This document shows positions 16,911-29,051 of a DNA stretch of 37,931 nt, in pieces. A model generated the notes under the pieces. It was not told where the DNA came from and searched no databases. It saw only the letters and a list, made by a program, of their open reading frames with translations. Every line of letters starts with the position of its first letter. The stretch's first letter is position 1. The DNA comes from an uncultured Bacilli bacterium (GTDB lineage: Bacteria; Bacillota_I; Bacilli_A; RF39; UBA660): assembly GCA_910588195.1 (NCBI GenBank), contig CAJUPN010000013.1, forward strand, positions 1 through 37,931, written 5' to 3'. The position numbers were made by a program, and so were the translations under genes.

Positions 16911-17782
16911 TTACCTCTTTCCTTATTTCCTATTTCTATTTTTGGTGTTTGTACTTGTGGCATTTCTACCATAATACTTTCTTTTGATTTTTGAGCTTTC
17001 TTCAATTCCGTTTCAACCTTTAACTCTGCTTCTGCTTCTTTTAATTTCTTCTTAACAGATTCTTTTTGTGCAGTTTTAGTAACCCCCTCGGAATTGTTTT
17101 TGCTCTTCAAGGAAGGCTCTGACGGAGGGTTTTTTTCCGTTTTTGCTACTTCGGGGTTTTGATTTTCATTTTCCTTTGGTTTAGAAAAAATATCATCTAC
17201 CATAGCTTCATTTACTTGTGTTCTTTCCTCTCCTACATCTGGTGCATTATCTGACAAATCTTTTTCATTTTTATTAGCAACTTTTTCCTTTTCAATTTCT
17301 GTTTGAATTGATGCTTTGTCAAAAGTACACAACTTATACCTTTCTATTACTCTGTTTACTTGTGGTGCATCTTTTGCTCTAACAATAATATCTACTACAT
17401 CATTTTCTGCTGTTTCTTTTTCATTAACTTTATTGTCTTTATTAACCTCATCAATGCTGTTCTTTTCATTTTTTTGATTTTTTTTCTTTCCTTTATTGGA
17501 TTTGTCTGCTAAAACACAGAATTGTATTCCATATCTTTTAGCTTCATGACAGAAAGTCTTTAAATCTTCTTTTTTAACTGAAAATATCTTTAATTCATTA
17601 TCACTTTTTAGCATATTGGTTAATCTAGTCTTTCCTTTAGACACTTTTTTTCTATCTTGTGATATAGTATATAATGCAACAGCAATATTTTTCGCAGCTG
17701 CACCACTTATTTTTGCAACTATTTCCATTCCTTCTAGTGTTAGTCTAATGGTTTGTTCTGCTGAATCACTTGATATACTCAC
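16907..17782 (-). CDS. PcfB family protein (DUF3801), relaxosome accessory
   Basis: This 291-residue protein has the N-terminal PcfB domain: SSDSAEQTIRLTLEGMEIVA, AKNIAVALYTI, then FSVKKEDLKTFCHEAKRYGI. A long Lys/Glu/Asn-rich disordered tail follows. In pCF10-type systems PcfB helps link relaxase to the coupling protein. I choose the GTG at 17782, ten bases after AAGGAG and overlapping the relaxase stop; an in-frame ATG at 17833 lies inside the relaxase gene without a ribosome binding site. It lies between the relaxase and ArdC-like genes, as in other clostridial elements. Confidence 0.82.
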   Translation of the reverse strand: MSISSDSAEQTIRLTLEGMEIVAKISGAAAKNIAVALYTISQDRKKVSKGKTRLTNMLKSDNELKIFSVKKEDLKTFCHEAKRYGIQFCVLADKSNKGKKKNQKNEKNSIDEVNKDNKVNEKETAENDVVDIIVRAKDAPQVNRVIERYKLCTFDKASIQTEIEKEKVANKNEKDLSDNAPDVGEERTQVNEAMVDDIFSKPKENENQNPEVAKTEKNPPSEPSLKSKNNSEGVTKTAQKESVKKKLKEAEAELKVETELKKAQKSKESIMVEMPQVQTPKIEIGNKERGK

Positions 17783-19121
17783 TATTTTCTTTCTCCTTTT
17801 CTTTATCTTGATTTCTATTTTCTGCTTCATCAATAGTTTCCTTTATCTTTGGTGTTCTTGTTTCAATATCTTCTATTAAATCAATTTCTTCATTTAGTTT
17901 TTTTATTTCATTTTGAAGCACTTTTATTTCTTCATAATTTTTTTGTTTCTCACTTTCATTAGCTACTTTCCTATTTTTCTTCCATAAGCTCTCTACTTTT
18001 GCCTTATTTTCTTTTCTATCTAATATAAGTGATTTTTTATATGCTAAAAGCTCTTGGGCAGATTGAATGTTTTTTCTGCACAAAATCCTTGCTTCTTTTG
18101 AAATTTTATCCATCTTTTTTATTTCTTCTCGCAGTTCTTTTGAATATTGTTTTTTCATCTTCTTATTTTTTGGATACACTTTTAATAAAAAGCAATAATG
18201 CAAATATAATGCTTTTATTCCTTTAGCCTTTTTTCTATTTTTTAGATTTTGCTTTTTTACCACTCTATATCTTTTAGGTTTTGCTCTTGCTTCTGGAAAT
18301 GGCTCTCTAATTGCTTGTGTTTCATAAATTCTTTTTTCAATATTTTCAATTTTGTAGTCATCTCCAAATGCTCTCTCAATTCTTATATTCTTTTTGTAAG
18401 GCTCTTTTCTAACACTTAATTTTCCATAACGATTTTCTACTGTATAATCCATTTTATTTAATATAGATAAAAAGTCTTTATATGAATATGCTTGTCCTAT
18501 TGCATAGTCAATATCTTCTTTTGCAATAGTATGATGATTAGATTTATTTACTTGCTCTTTATAATATTTTGTATAATCAATATTGTGTTTGCCACATGGC
18601 TTTTCTTGTATTACACTTAATTTATATTCTTCACAAAGTCTATCTGATGTTTCTCTCATAACAGCATAAGTGTGTCTATTATTATAATATTTTTTTCCGT
18701 CTTTATATGAAACAGAATTTAAACAGAAGTGATTGTGTATATGATTTGTATTTATATGTGTTGTAACAACAACTTCAAATCTATCTCCCCACAATTCGTT
18801 TGCTAATTTCACACCAACTTCGTGAGCAATTTCTGGAGTTACTTCTCCTTTTGCGAAAGACTGAAAAGCATGAAAACCTAAAATTCCATTTGTTTTACTA
18901 TATCTTCTTTTTGTTCTCATCATATCTTCATGTATAGAATCTTTATCACAATTTATTGCAGTAACATATAATTGTTCCTCTGTTTTATATGAAGCCTTTG
19001 CGTATTCTATAACCTTATGCAACTCACTATATGCTTCCTTACTTGTCTTGCTTGGATTAGTTGTATAGTCTATTACATGATCTAATCGTTCTTTAATCGC
19101 CCATATACTTGTAGTAGCCAT
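17766..19121 (-). CDS. MOB-P type relaxase
   Basis: This 451-residue relaxase/mobilisation nuclease would nick oriT and lead the strand through the channel. The N-terminus has a candidate catalytic Tyr region (residues about 19-31), and the metal-binding histidine cluster is at about 122-131 (THINTNHIHNHF). The C-terminal 200 residues are a lysine-rich coiled coil, typical for the ICE relaxases. It starts at ATG directly after the MobC stop and overlaps PcfB at its end. The putative oriT lies just upstream of MobC. Confidence 0.88.
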   Translation of the reverse strand: MATTSIWAIKERLDHVIDYTTNPSKTSKEAYSELHKVIEYAKASYKTEEQLYVTAINCDKDSIHEDMMRTKRRYSKTNGILGFHAFQSFAKGEVTPEIAHEVGVKLANELWGDRFEVVVTTHINTNHIHNHFCLNSVSYKDGKKYYNNRHTYAVMRETSDRLCEEYKLSVIQEKPCGKHNIDYTKYYKEQVNKSNHHTIAKEDIDYAIGQAYSYKDFLSILNKMDYTVENRYGKLSVRKEPYKKNIRIERAFGDDYKIENIEKRIYETQAIREPFPEARAKPKRYRVVKKQNLKNRKKAKGIKALYLHYCFLLKVYPKNKKMKKQYSKELREEIKKMDKISKEARILCRKNIQSAQELLAYKKSLILDRKENKAKVESLWKKNRKVANESEKQKNYEEIKVLQNEIKKLNEEIDLIEDIETRTPKIKETIDEAENRNQDKEKEKENSEYIK

Positions 19122-19123
19122 TT

Positions 19124-19447
19124 TTACTTTTCAACATCCAAAAATTCTTTTTTTATATCTTGGGATAACTTATTCCATTTTTCATAAACCTTTTTATAAA
19201 ATGGTGCATCAACTATATCTAAAGCATTTGCTTTTCTTGCAATTTGATTTAAGTTTATTCCAACAAGTTTTAATTGTTTTATTATTTCATACATATTTTC
19301 TGTTGGCTGCTCTTTTGGTTTGTATCCCATAATAAGATTTCTTATATAAGCACTTTCATTTAGTCCTGCTTTCTTTGAATTTTGTTTTAATGCTTTTACT
19401 TCATCTTCATTTAGCCATACTTGTTTTTTTATATCTCTTGTTCTCAA
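19124..19447 (-). CDS. mobC: MobC-like relaxosome accessory protein
   Basis: This ribbon-helix-helix type protein of about 107 residues carries the MobC pattern: VWLNEDEVKALKQNSKKAGLNESAYIR, then KQLKLVGINLNQIARKAN. MobC proteins bind oriT and help the relaxase. I prefer the TTG at 19447, which gives the usual MRTRDIKKQVWLN start behind AAAGAGGTG; a GTG at 19462 would overlap that site. It is immediately followed by the relaxase. Confidence 0.85.
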   Translation of the reverse strand: MRTRDIKKQVWLNEDEVKALKQNSKKAGLNESAYIRNLIMGYKPKEQPTENMYEIIKQLKLVGINLNQIARKANALDIVDAPFYKKVYEKWNKLSQDIKKEFLDVEK

Positions 19448-19479
19448 ATAAAAATTATACACCTCTTTCTAAAATCATT

Positions 19480-19560
19480 TTTATGGGGGTTGGGGTTTCC
19501 CCACATTTTGAATTTGTGCGGGAGTACAAATTCATTGCTTGCTAGGACATCATTTTTACA
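19480..19560. other. oriT: Putative origin of transfer (oriT)
   Basis: The 19448-19640 gap upstream of MobC and the relaxase is less AT-rich and structured. It contains GGGGTTTCCCC (19492-19502) and a perfect inverted repeat GAATTTGT/ACAAATTC around GCGGGAGT (19510-19533), followed by TTGCTTGCTAGGACATC. Stem-loops of this kind beside mobC are typical of oriT in clostridial ICEs. The nick position cannot be assigned from sequence alone. A near copy of the core occurs at 35050-35069. Confidence 0.65.
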
Positions 19561-19640
19561 TTTCTAAAATAAGCTAAAATAAAACTACATATTTTTTTGT
19601 TGTATTTTTTCTATTTTTTAAGCTGATTTTTATTCAAATT

Positions 19641-20027
19641 TTATTCAATTTCTCTTACAACTTCTTTTAAATCTTCAATATTATCTTCCAAATTTTCAAT
19701 TAACATATCAATATATACAATGTCATCTTCTACCAAAGCATTATCCATTTCTTTAAGATTTTCATACATTTGGTCAATAGTTCCTTTAATATTTTCTCTA
19801 CTTTCTTTATCAATAATGTTTTCCTCTTCCATTTCGCCGTAGTTATTTTCTTCTCTTTTTCCAATAATTTTTGTTTCAACTGCTGCTAAATCTTTATAAG
19901 AATGGTCTAACATATTTGTTCTTAAATATGCCTTTTCTACAATATCTGTTGCTTCTTTTTCACTTTCTGCACATACTAAAATTTCTTTTCTAAATATCTC
20001 TTTCATTTCAATTTTATATTGATTCAT
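19641..20027 (-). CDS. DpnD/PcfM-like protein
   Basis: This 128-residue acidic protein has an N-terminal half (YKIEMKEIFRKEILVCAESEKEATDIVEKAYL ... LD) that follows the DpnD/PcfM family pattern of a small alpha-beta fold. The C-terminal half is an acidic helix. PcfM-type proteins are encoded in transfer regions but have no defined activity. The ATG has GGAGG upstream. It lies between the primase gene and oriT. Confidence 0.7.
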   Translation of the reverse strand: MNQYKIEMKEIFRKEILVCAESEKEATDIVEKAYLRTNMLDHSYKDLAAVETKIIGKREENNYGEMEEENIIDKESRENIKGTIDQMYENLKEMDNALVEDDIVYIDMLIENLEDNIEDLKEVVREIE

Positions 20028-20052
20028 AATTTATTTTCCTCCATTTTTTGTT

Positions 20053-21027
20053 TTATCTTGCTACTTCGCATACCTTTTCTTTTGCTGTTTTATTCAACTT
20101 TTTTATACCTAACATATATCGTAAATAATCATTGCAGTCCTTTCCTAATGGTGCAGGTCTATCTAAAACTTTATAGCTTTTTGATAGTGTTTCTTGCAAA
20201 GCTATGCTTGCATTTCTTCCAACTTCATCATTATCTAAATGCAAATGTATTTCATTTATGTTAGGATTCTTCTCTAAAAATTCTTTTATTGCTATTGGTA
20301 TTTTATTATTTTCACTTGTCTTTGATGGGCTATTTACTCCTGCAAGTGAAATCATATTTTCTCTATGCCAGTCTATATTTTTCATTTTTAATAATGTTGC
20401 ATAAGATAATAAGTCAATAGCACTTTCAAATAAATGCACTCTATTGCTTTCTGTTTTTGCCTTTAATCTAAAGGTATATGCTTTATCACTTCCTTTCGAT
20501 TCTCCCATAAATCTTATATCGTTTGTACCTCTATAAAAAGCATACTTTGGACAATTTTCATCATCTACACCTATAAAAACAACATTGTGATTAGGCTCAC
20601 TTTCATAAATCAAATTGTTTTCTATGCACTCTTTTATTATCTCTGGGGCAATTCCCCTACTCATTAAATATCTTTTTGCACGATCACAATTATTTGATTT
20701 TGTTGGTAAAACTAACACAATGTTTTCTTGTTTTTCTTCTTTATAAATTACAGGCTGCTTAACATTTATATTGCCTATAATTGTTTGTATAGCTTCTAAA
20801 AAGGAATATTTTTTTACTTTCATTAGATAAGAAACAGCATTTTTTCCACCTATACCCTCTGAAAACCAATTCCATAATCCATTACTTATTCTCATACTAT
20901 CATGTGTTTTTGTGGTATATGTTCCGTTTCCTATCTTCACTAACTCATCTGGCTCATAGTTTTGCAAGTAAGTTAATAAGTCCATTTCTTCTGCTTTTTT
21001 TACTATTTCTGGTGGTATATAAGGCAT
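20053..21027 (-). CDS. DUF3991/TOPRIM primase-like protein
   Basis: This is a 324-residue protein with an N-terminal DUF3991-like DNA-binding region (PPEIVKKAEEMDLLTYLQNY ... GLWNWFSEGIGGKNAVSYLM) and a C-terminal TOPRIM-like domain (HLFESAIDLLSYATLL with the Glu, and HLHLDNDEVGRNA with the DxD-like acidic pair). Such proteins prime or process DNA of the mobile element after transfer. The ATG at 21027 is chosen for its GGAGG eight bases upstream. The gene ends 25 bp before the PcfM-like start. Confidence 0.85.
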   Translation of the reverse strand: MPYIPPEIVKKAEEMDLLTYLQNYEPDELVKIGNGTYTTKTHDSMRISNGLWNWFSEGIGGKNAVSYLMKVKKYSFLEAIQTIIGNINVKQPVIYKEEKQENIVLVLPTKSNNCDRAKRYLMSRGIAPEIIKECIENNLIYESEPNHNVVFIGVDDENCPKYAFYRGTNDIRFMGESKGSDKAYTFRLKAKTESNRVHLFESAIDLLSYATLLKMKNIDWHRENMISLAGVNSPSKTSENNKIPIAIKEFLEKNPNINEIHLHLDNDEVGRNASIALQETLSKSYKVLDRPAPLGKDCNDYLRYMLGIKKLNKTAKEKVCEVAR

Positions 21028-21072
21028 ATATAACACCTCCTAAAATCAAAAATACAGACTATTATAGTCTGC

Positions 21073-21351
21073 TTATCTTATACTTTCTATTTTGCTATTC
21101 TTTTTCATTATATTGTATTGTTTTTTTAATTCTGTTGAAGATGCAGAAATTAGTTTGACTACATCATCAATAGACCAATAATCTTTAGGAAGATATTTTC
21201 TTTCATAAAAATAATTTTTACATATTTTAGATATATTACATACAATATGATATAGCTTTATTTCATCTTCGTTTGATAACATTTTGACCTCTTTTCTATC
21301 TAAAAATATATGATTTTCTAATATTTTCTTTACATTTATATTATCTTTCAT
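21073..21351 (-). CDS. Hypothetical protein coupled to the helicase gene
   Basis: This is a 92-residue basic protein of unknown function starting MKDNINVKKILENHIFLDRKEV. The ATG at 21351 overlaps the last codons of the helicase-methylase gene, suggesting translational coupling; a longer in-frame start at 21375 lies deeper inside that gene. It looks helical, with no membrane segment or motif I recognise. Confidence 0.6.
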   Translation of the reverse strand: MKDNINVKKILENHIFLDRKEVKMLSNEDEIKLYHIVCNISKICKNYFYERKYLPKDYWSIDDVVKLISASSTELKKQYNIMKKNSKIESIR

Positions 21352-24300
21352 GGTCTTTGTTTTTATCTTTTTCATTATCTTCTATTTCATCATTTGATGT
21401 ATCTAATACTTGTTTTTCTTTTTCATCTAGTTTCAATAAAATATTTAATTCTTCAAGTTTTTTCATTTTTTCTTTTAGCTCTTCTTCTTTTGGAAATGGC
21501 TTTTGAACTTCTATTTTTGCTGTTGCAAGTTGCTTTTCAATATCTTCTATTCTTAATTTTGCATCTGGAATCTTATCTTTTATTGCTTCTAGTGCATTGT
21601 TTATTCTTGTAATGTTACCAAAAGTATCACTACCTAAAAAAATACTATAACTATATTTATTTCTCATAGTCATAGTAAATTGTTTTTCTACTGAATTAAA
21701 GCCAAGTTCTAGTCTAAATCCTCTATATTCTCCTATATCTTCAATATCTGGATTTGATTTTGATTTACAAACTTCTAGTATTGCTTTTCCTGCTTGCTCT
21801 TTATCAGTATATTCAATTCCTTTAAGTGTCATTTTAGAAAAGCCATCTTCATTTGGTATTGTGTTATCTTCTAGTTGCTTGACATCAGCTCCTAGTGCAT
21901 CGACCTTCTCTTGTATCTCTTTTATTTGATTTGGATATGATCTTGCAATTTTATCTTCTAAATCATAAATTTGGCTTTGATAACTTTGTCTTACTATTTT
22001 TAATTTTGCAACTTCTGAATCTAATTGTGTTTTTTCTAGTATATATTTATTTCCAGTTGCTAAAGCCTTAATTTCTCCATAACTCAATGCCGTTTCATCT
22101 ATATCATCTGCTGTTCTATCTGGAGTCTTTGAAGTCATTATTTGTGATATAAAGCCTTGCTTTCTCTCTAACATTTGAAATAAGTAAGCATCAAATGTTT
22201 TCTCTGTTACATAGGTATATATATGAACTTGTTTATTTTGATTTCCTTGTCTTACTCCTCTACCATTCCTTTGTGTTAAGTCGGCTGGTCTATATGGTGT
22301 GTCTAAATGGTGCAAGGCAATTATTTTATCTTGCACATTTGTACCTGCTCCCATTTTGCTTGTACTTCCCATTAACACTCTAATTTCGCCTTTTCTTACT
22401 TTAGCAAATAATTCTTTCTTTTTAGTTTCATTATCTGCTTCATGTATAAAGGCAATTTCTTCTCGTGGAATACCTTTTAATACTAACTTTCTTCTTAAAT
22501 CATTATAAACATCAGTAAATACATAGTTACCCTCATCATCAAATTTTTCTTCAAATTGTTTTGGTGTTGATAAATCACAAAATACTAATTGTGTTAATTT
22601 TTGTTCTTTATTTTCTTCCCATATTTTATAGATATTATTTGCACATACTCCAACTTTCCCATTTTCATTATCTTCTAGCATTTCATTCATAAGTCTTTGG
22701 TCTAACGCAAGTTTTCTTCCCTCATTAGTAATCTTCAACATATTATCTTCGCTAGGATCTACACTACCTTTTCTAATAGCTTCTGCTCTTTCTCCTAATT
22801 CTGCTACCATATCCTGTTGCATTTGGCTAGGCTTTACTATTTCATCATGTCTTACTACTTCTGGTGTTGGTAAATTTAAAGTATCAGCAGTTTGTATATC
22901 TGCAACTTCTTTGAAAAGCGACATAAGTTCTGGTAAATTATGAAATTTTGAAAATCTTGTTTTACTCCTATAATTTGTTCCGTTCTGGCGAAAGTTCCAT
23001 TGCTGTTACTGTTTCTCCAAATATACTTGCCCAATTATCAAAGTGTTCAAGTCCCATTTTTCTTAAATCGTTATATTGTAAATATCGTTGCATAGTGTAT
23101 AACTCTACCATTGAGTTACTTACAGGTGTACCTGTTGCAAATACTACTCCTCTGCCCTCTGTTATCTCATCCATGTAACGACATTTCATATATAAATCAC
23201 TACTTTTTTGTGCATCTGTTTGTGAAATTCCACCTACATTGTTCATTTTAGTATATAAAAATAAGTTCTTGTAATTATGAGCCTCATCTACGAATATCTT
23301 ATCAATTCCTAACTGTTCAAAGTTGATTACATCATCTTTTCTTGCTTGTGAGTTTAATTTTTCAAGTTTACTTTCTAATCCTCGTCTTGTTTTTTCCATT
23401 TGTTTTATAGTAAAGTTTTCTGCCTTATCTCTTTTAGCTTGTGCTATTCCTGCTATAATATCTGCAATTTGCTTTTCAATTAACTGTTGCTGTCTTTCGA
23501 TTGACATAGGGATTTTTTCAAACTGCGAATGTCCGTATGATTACTGCATCAAAATCTCCAGTAGCAATACGAGAACAAAACTTTTTTCTATTAGCTGTTG
23601 CAAAGTCTTTTTTTGTCGCCACCATAATGTTTGCTGATGGATATAGTTGTAGAAATTCGGCTGCAAATTGTTCAATGATGTGATTTGGAACAACAAAAAT
23701 AGACTTGTTACAAAGTCCAAGTCTTTTACTCTCCATAGCACCGAGCAACCATTTCAAAAGTCTTTCCTGCTCCTACTTCATGTGCTAACAGTGTATTTCT
23801 TCCATATAAAATATGGGCAATGGCATTTTGTTGGTGTGTTCTTAATTTTATCTCTGGATTCATACCTACAAAATTCAAATGACTTCCGTCATATTCACGA
23901 GGACGAATACTATTGAATCTGTCATTATATAGCCTTACTAATCGTTCTCTTCTTTCTACATCATTAAAAATCCAATCTTCAAATGCTTGCTTAATTTGGT
24001 CTTGTTTTGCTTGTGCAATGGCTGTTTCTTTCGCATTAAATTCTCTCTTTTTGTTTCCGTCAATATCTGTTACAGTATCAAATACTTTCACATCTTTTAA
24101 ATTCAATGTTTTTTCAATAATTTCATAAGCATTTACTCTATTTGTTCCATAGGTTTTATTCGCTTTTACATTTGAATAATCATAATTTTTGCTTGTTATA
24201 TACCATTGTGAATTATACTCACTAAATTTCACTTTCATATTCCATTGTGCATGATTTGGAGTTTCTAACAATTCATACATAAAACTATCAATAATCTCTG

Positions 24301-27300
24301 TTGGTATCCATGTTGCACCTAACTTTATTCCAATTTCATTGGCTGTTAAATCTTTTGGCATTACTTGTTTTAATGCTTCTATATTAGTTGCAAACTCTGG
24401 ATGCATTCCAACTGATGCTTCTGCCATTTTTAATTTTTCTCTTATATTTCCAGAAAGGTATTCATCACTTGTTACATATTTATTATTTTCCATAGGAAGT
24501 TTATAAATAATACCATCTAGCTCTTTTACTAACTCTTCTTGTGTTTTGTTTGTAAGTTTTGACATATATTCTAAATCAACAGATGCTTTTTCTGATAGCG
24601 ATACAATTAGTGCTTCATTTGCAGTATCAACACTTGTTATTTCCTTATATGCTTTTATAGTTCTTTTTGAGAACATATCTGCTTTTCGCACAAATCTGCC
24701 CTCGCTATCCATTACTTCTAATGAACATAGTAAATAATAGCTACTATCTGCTTCAAATGCTAAACGATTTCCCCTACTGTTTATAATTCCATACTTCTTA
24801 ACATAGTTGTCATACATTCTATTTAATTTTGCTTGTGCTACTTTAATATTTTCTTCTGGATAATCTTCTGTTTGTAAATCTATTAAATCTCTGACACAAT
24901 CACGAAGTTCTATCATTCCTTTTATTCTGCTTATTGTGGTAATTGGCAAGTCTTGTTCTGCCATTACACTGTTTTCTCTAAAATATACTTTGCCATCAAT
25001 AATAGTATAAGAAAAGTTTTTCACAGAAGGATCTGCTGGGAGCATTGTTTCTTCTCTTTCTTCAATATCTCCTATTTCATATTCTGTAATTTCTCCTTCT
25101 ATCTTCTCTTTTGCTTCATCTAATAGAGTCTTTAATTCTATTCCCTCATAAGGTTTACAAGTCGAATCTGGTCTACCATATTGTGTAGGCTCCATTTCCA
25201 TTGTTCCCAATATCATATCTGGATTATCGACAAAATATTTATTCATTGTAATACCATTTTTGTCAGTGTCTAAATAAACCCAGTCTGGCATAATATCTGT
25301 CATATTCTCTCTTTTTTTCAAAAATAGTATATCTGAAGTTACTTTTGTTCCTGCGTTTTTGGTAAATGTGTTATTAGGTAACCTTATCGCTCCTAACAAT
25401 TCTGCTCTTTGTGCAATATATTTTCTAACTTCTGAATTCTTTTTGTCCATTGTTCCTTTTGAGGTAATAAAAGCAATAACTCCACCGAGGTCGAACCTTA
25501 TCTAGTGTTTTTGCAAAAAAGTAATCATGTGTTAAAAACTTATTCTTATTGTATCTTTTATCGTTTGGTTTGTATTCATCAAAAGGCACATTGCCGAACT
25601 GCTACATCGAAAAAGCTGTCTGGTAATTCTACTTTTTCATAGGCATTTACTGCTATTGTAGACTTTTGATATAATTGTTGTGCTATTCTTCCAGATATAG
25701 AATCAAGCTCAACACCATACATTTTGCATTCTTTTAATTGTGTTGGTAACATTCCAAAGAAATTTCCAACACCACATGATGGCTCTAATATATTGGCTTC
25801 CTTTAACCCCATATTTTGTAGTATTTCATACATTGAATTGATTACAATAGGTGGTGTATAAAATGCTGTTAACACAGATTTTCTAGCATTTTTATATTCC
25901 TCATCATTTAATAATTCTTTTAATGTTTTATATTCATTTGACCAACTACTATCATCTTCTTTAAATGCTTGTTGTAAGCCACCCCATCCGACATATTTTG
26001 ACATAATTTCTTGTTCTTCTGGAGTCGCATACCTATTTTCCTCTTCACACTTTTTCAATACTTTAATTGCTGCAGTATTTCGTTCAAATTTTTCTCTAGG
26101 TGTTCCTATTCCTAAATCATTATCTGTAATTTTATAATTGTTTCTATCTTCTACTGCTACTTCTGGGTGCAATACAAAGTATTGAATTTTGTTTTTAGTT
26201 CTTACAAAATTAGGTTTAATATCTTGTTTTGGAAAGTTCCTCTCATTTTGATTATATAAATTTTCAAAGGTTAAGATACTTTCTTCTCTAAATATAGGCA
26301 TAGGTATTTGTAGGTCTAATAGACTTATTGTATCTTTTTCTAAATCAATATTGTCAATTCTATATTTTCTGTCAGATTCTAAATAAACCTCTTGCCCTAC
26401 TTTGTATGGCTTTTCTTGTTCAACTTGTTGCTCATTTTCTTCTTGTTGTTCTTCTGTTTCTTGCTGTGCTATCTCTTCTTTTTGGTTTTCTTGTTCTTCT
26501 GTTTGTTCTTCATCACTATTTACTTCTGCTAAACTTTCTTCTTTATTTTCTATTGTATTTTCTTCTTGTTCTTTTACAATTAAATGGTCATTTGAATAGT
26601 TATCTTTGACTTTTCTTTCAAATTCATCAAAGCTCATTGTTTTATTTAATATAGGAAATTTTGTGTCAATTAAGGTTACTACATTGTCCTTTATACCTGC
26701 AATTTCATACTTATCTGCACCAATATAGACTGTATCTCCTAAATGATATTCATAATGTGGAACTCTTTTCTCTAATATTGATATTATCACATCTAGTTCA
26801 TGTTTTTGTGAGTCTGTATCTGCAATATTTTCTCTTATTTTATTTAAAGCATTTACATAGTCATTTACATTTCTCGTATCACTTATATCTGATTTTACTA
26901 TTTCAATATTTTCTTCATCTGTGTTTAAAGCTGCTGTATCATCTGGATAATTATATAAATCTGATGGCTTAACAAATGAATATACTCTTTTGGCAAGCTC
27001 ATACTCTTGTTGTTCTGCTTGATTTTCTAACTTTTCTTCTGCTTCTCTTAATTCTTTTGCTTGTTCTTGTTCTTTTAGCCAGTTAGGATATTCTGCAATT
27101 TCCTTTTCATTCAAATATCTTTCTAACTTAATAAGTTCTGTTATTCTTTTTGCTACATCATTCCAACTTATTGTTGTCGTGATTTCGTCTTTGAAATAAC
27201 CTCTATTTAATGTCATACCTTTAGGAGAACATTGCAAACCTATTCCTGATCCCGATACAGTTCCAGTTGTTCCATAATAGCCTAATCCATACATTTTCTT

Positions 27301-29034
27301 TAAATAGTCTGCATTATCTTTTAATGACAAATGTGTTTCAAATTGTTGATATATAGAGTATTTACTGAATGTTCCTCTTTCTTGTAATACTCTATCTATA
27401 AACTCTTGTGTAAATTCTAGTTCTGGCTTTTTTTCTGCCTCATTGATTAAAGACATTTGGTCTGTAACAGATGGGATTCTTGTTTCCACATCTTTTAATT
27501 GATTAAGCATAATCATAGCTTCATAATTATCAATTAAATTTTCCCATGAAATAAAACTTTCTGTATCTCTTGATAAAAAACTACCTTTCCATACTAAAAG
27601 TCCATTTTCAAATGCTTTATAGCCATATCTTTCATCATTTATTGTAATTTCTGTGTAATCAATATTAAAGCTACCTTTTAGAAATTCTGCTCGTTTACTT
27701 TTGTCTTTTTCATTTTCAAAGTATTGTCTAATTTCACTATTAGAAACTGTTAAATGTGGTGCATTAGTTAGTATTTGATTAACTTTTGCATCTGTAACAA
27801 CATAAGGACAGTCCTTACTACTGTCCCTACTATAAATACCTAAATGTAAATTATTTCGTTCGCTGCCATCTCCTCTGCTGTCGCTTTTATGTTGTTCATG
27901 AGTCCCACCCATGTCATTTGATCTTTGGCTTTCAATTCCTCTGTTATTCCTTGTTGTTTCTTCATCATCTCTACCAATTCTTCCACTCTCTGGCTCATTT
28001 GTTTCTGTACTTGTGTCAAGTGTTGTGCTAATTCCTTGTTCATTACTAATATTGTCAATTCGTGTTTTTTGTGATTCTTTAGATAATTGTATCTCATCAG
28101 AGCGTATTTCCCTGTTGGTATCTTCTCTTTCTCCATTACTAGGTTGGGCATGTAATAATCCCCTTGTTTCGTGTATTCTATTTTCTCTACCATCTTCATT
28201 TCCTCCTTTGATTTTTTCATTATCATTAGAATACATTTCTTTATCAATTTTCTCAATTGTACAATTTTTTAATTTTTCTCTTTTTTGTAGATTTGCAACT
28301 GTCCTTGCAATTTCTCTCAAACCCATTTCTGCTATATCACTTACACTTGTACCTAATGTTGTTAGAACTTCTTGGTTGTTGAAGTATTTTATATATGATA
28401 ATTCTTGCTCTTGTATTTGTTCTTTCGCATTTATTCCACATCTAGTCATCATCATATAGCTTACACTTGCCCATGTAGTTGTAATAAGCATAGTTTTTAT
28501 TTCATCATCTGATATAGTTTCAAGCATTGAGTTTTTCTTGTTTTTTATAATTGATGTAAAATAATCTTCTATATTATCTACTACCATATTATAACTTGCT
28601 GAAATTATAGCTTGTGATAGATTTTCTTTTGAGCTTATATCTCCAAAATTGGCTTCTAAACTTTCGATTATATCTTCTTCATAATTTTGTTTTATAGTCC
28701 ATAATTTATACTCTGTATTATTATAATTGTTGGTATCTGATAAGTCAAACACTAACTTAAATGGATATTCACTATATGGATTTTTATCGAATACATATAT
28801 TGGTTTTGCCCCACTATTTACCCATCTATGTGGTACTACTTTTTTATTCCATTCTTGCATAGTTGCACAAGCTCTTGCATCTGGTCGCTGTGCATATATA
28901 AGAATTTGGTCATCAAAATCATATTTGAAATTCCATGAACTGCTATCTAAAAACTTTCTCCAATTTTCTGCACTTTGTGAAAGTTCATTTATAACTTCTT
29001 TATAGAGTTGTCTTGTTTCTGTTATTTTTCCCAA
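21341..29034 (-). CDS. Giant DNA methylase-SNF2 helicase, five CGG +1 recoding sites
   Basis: Zero-frame reading gives five pieces; skipping five extra C residues before Gly codons joins them into 2562 residues. The sites are CGG 25594-25596 (GTT-C-GGC), 25485-25487 (CCT-C-GGT), 23741-23743 (GCT-C-GGT), 23533-23535 (ATA-C-GGA) and 22980-22982 (GAA-C-GGA). Domains in order are: an ArdC/LtrC-like N-terminus (NWRKFLDSSSWNFKYDFDDQILIYAQRP), polyvalent linkers with an acidic Glu/Gln-rich stretch, an N6-methylase core (ILEPSCGVGNFFG, then VAVGNVPF in place of NPPF), an SNF2 helicase with HEVGAGKT and DEAH, and helicase C (GAGTNVQ ... RNGRGVRQGN). Such proteins are standard on ICEs and may counter host restriction. 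The first 1140 residues hold no recoding site. It starts at TTG behind GGAGG. Confidence 0.88.
22980..25596 (-). other. Five C-GGN recoding sites in the methylase-helicase gene
   Basis: The restored segments are VAV-G-NVPF, KVRP-G-GVIAFITSKGTM, EMVA-G-AMESKRLG, AVII-G-HSQFEKIPMS and LSPE-G-TNYRSKTRFS. All follow the family consensus. The gene span of 7694 nt is 2 modulo 3, matching five single-base additions. All five fall in the catalytic part of the protein. Confidence 0.85.
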
Positions 29035-29051
29035 ACTATTCCTCCTCTACA

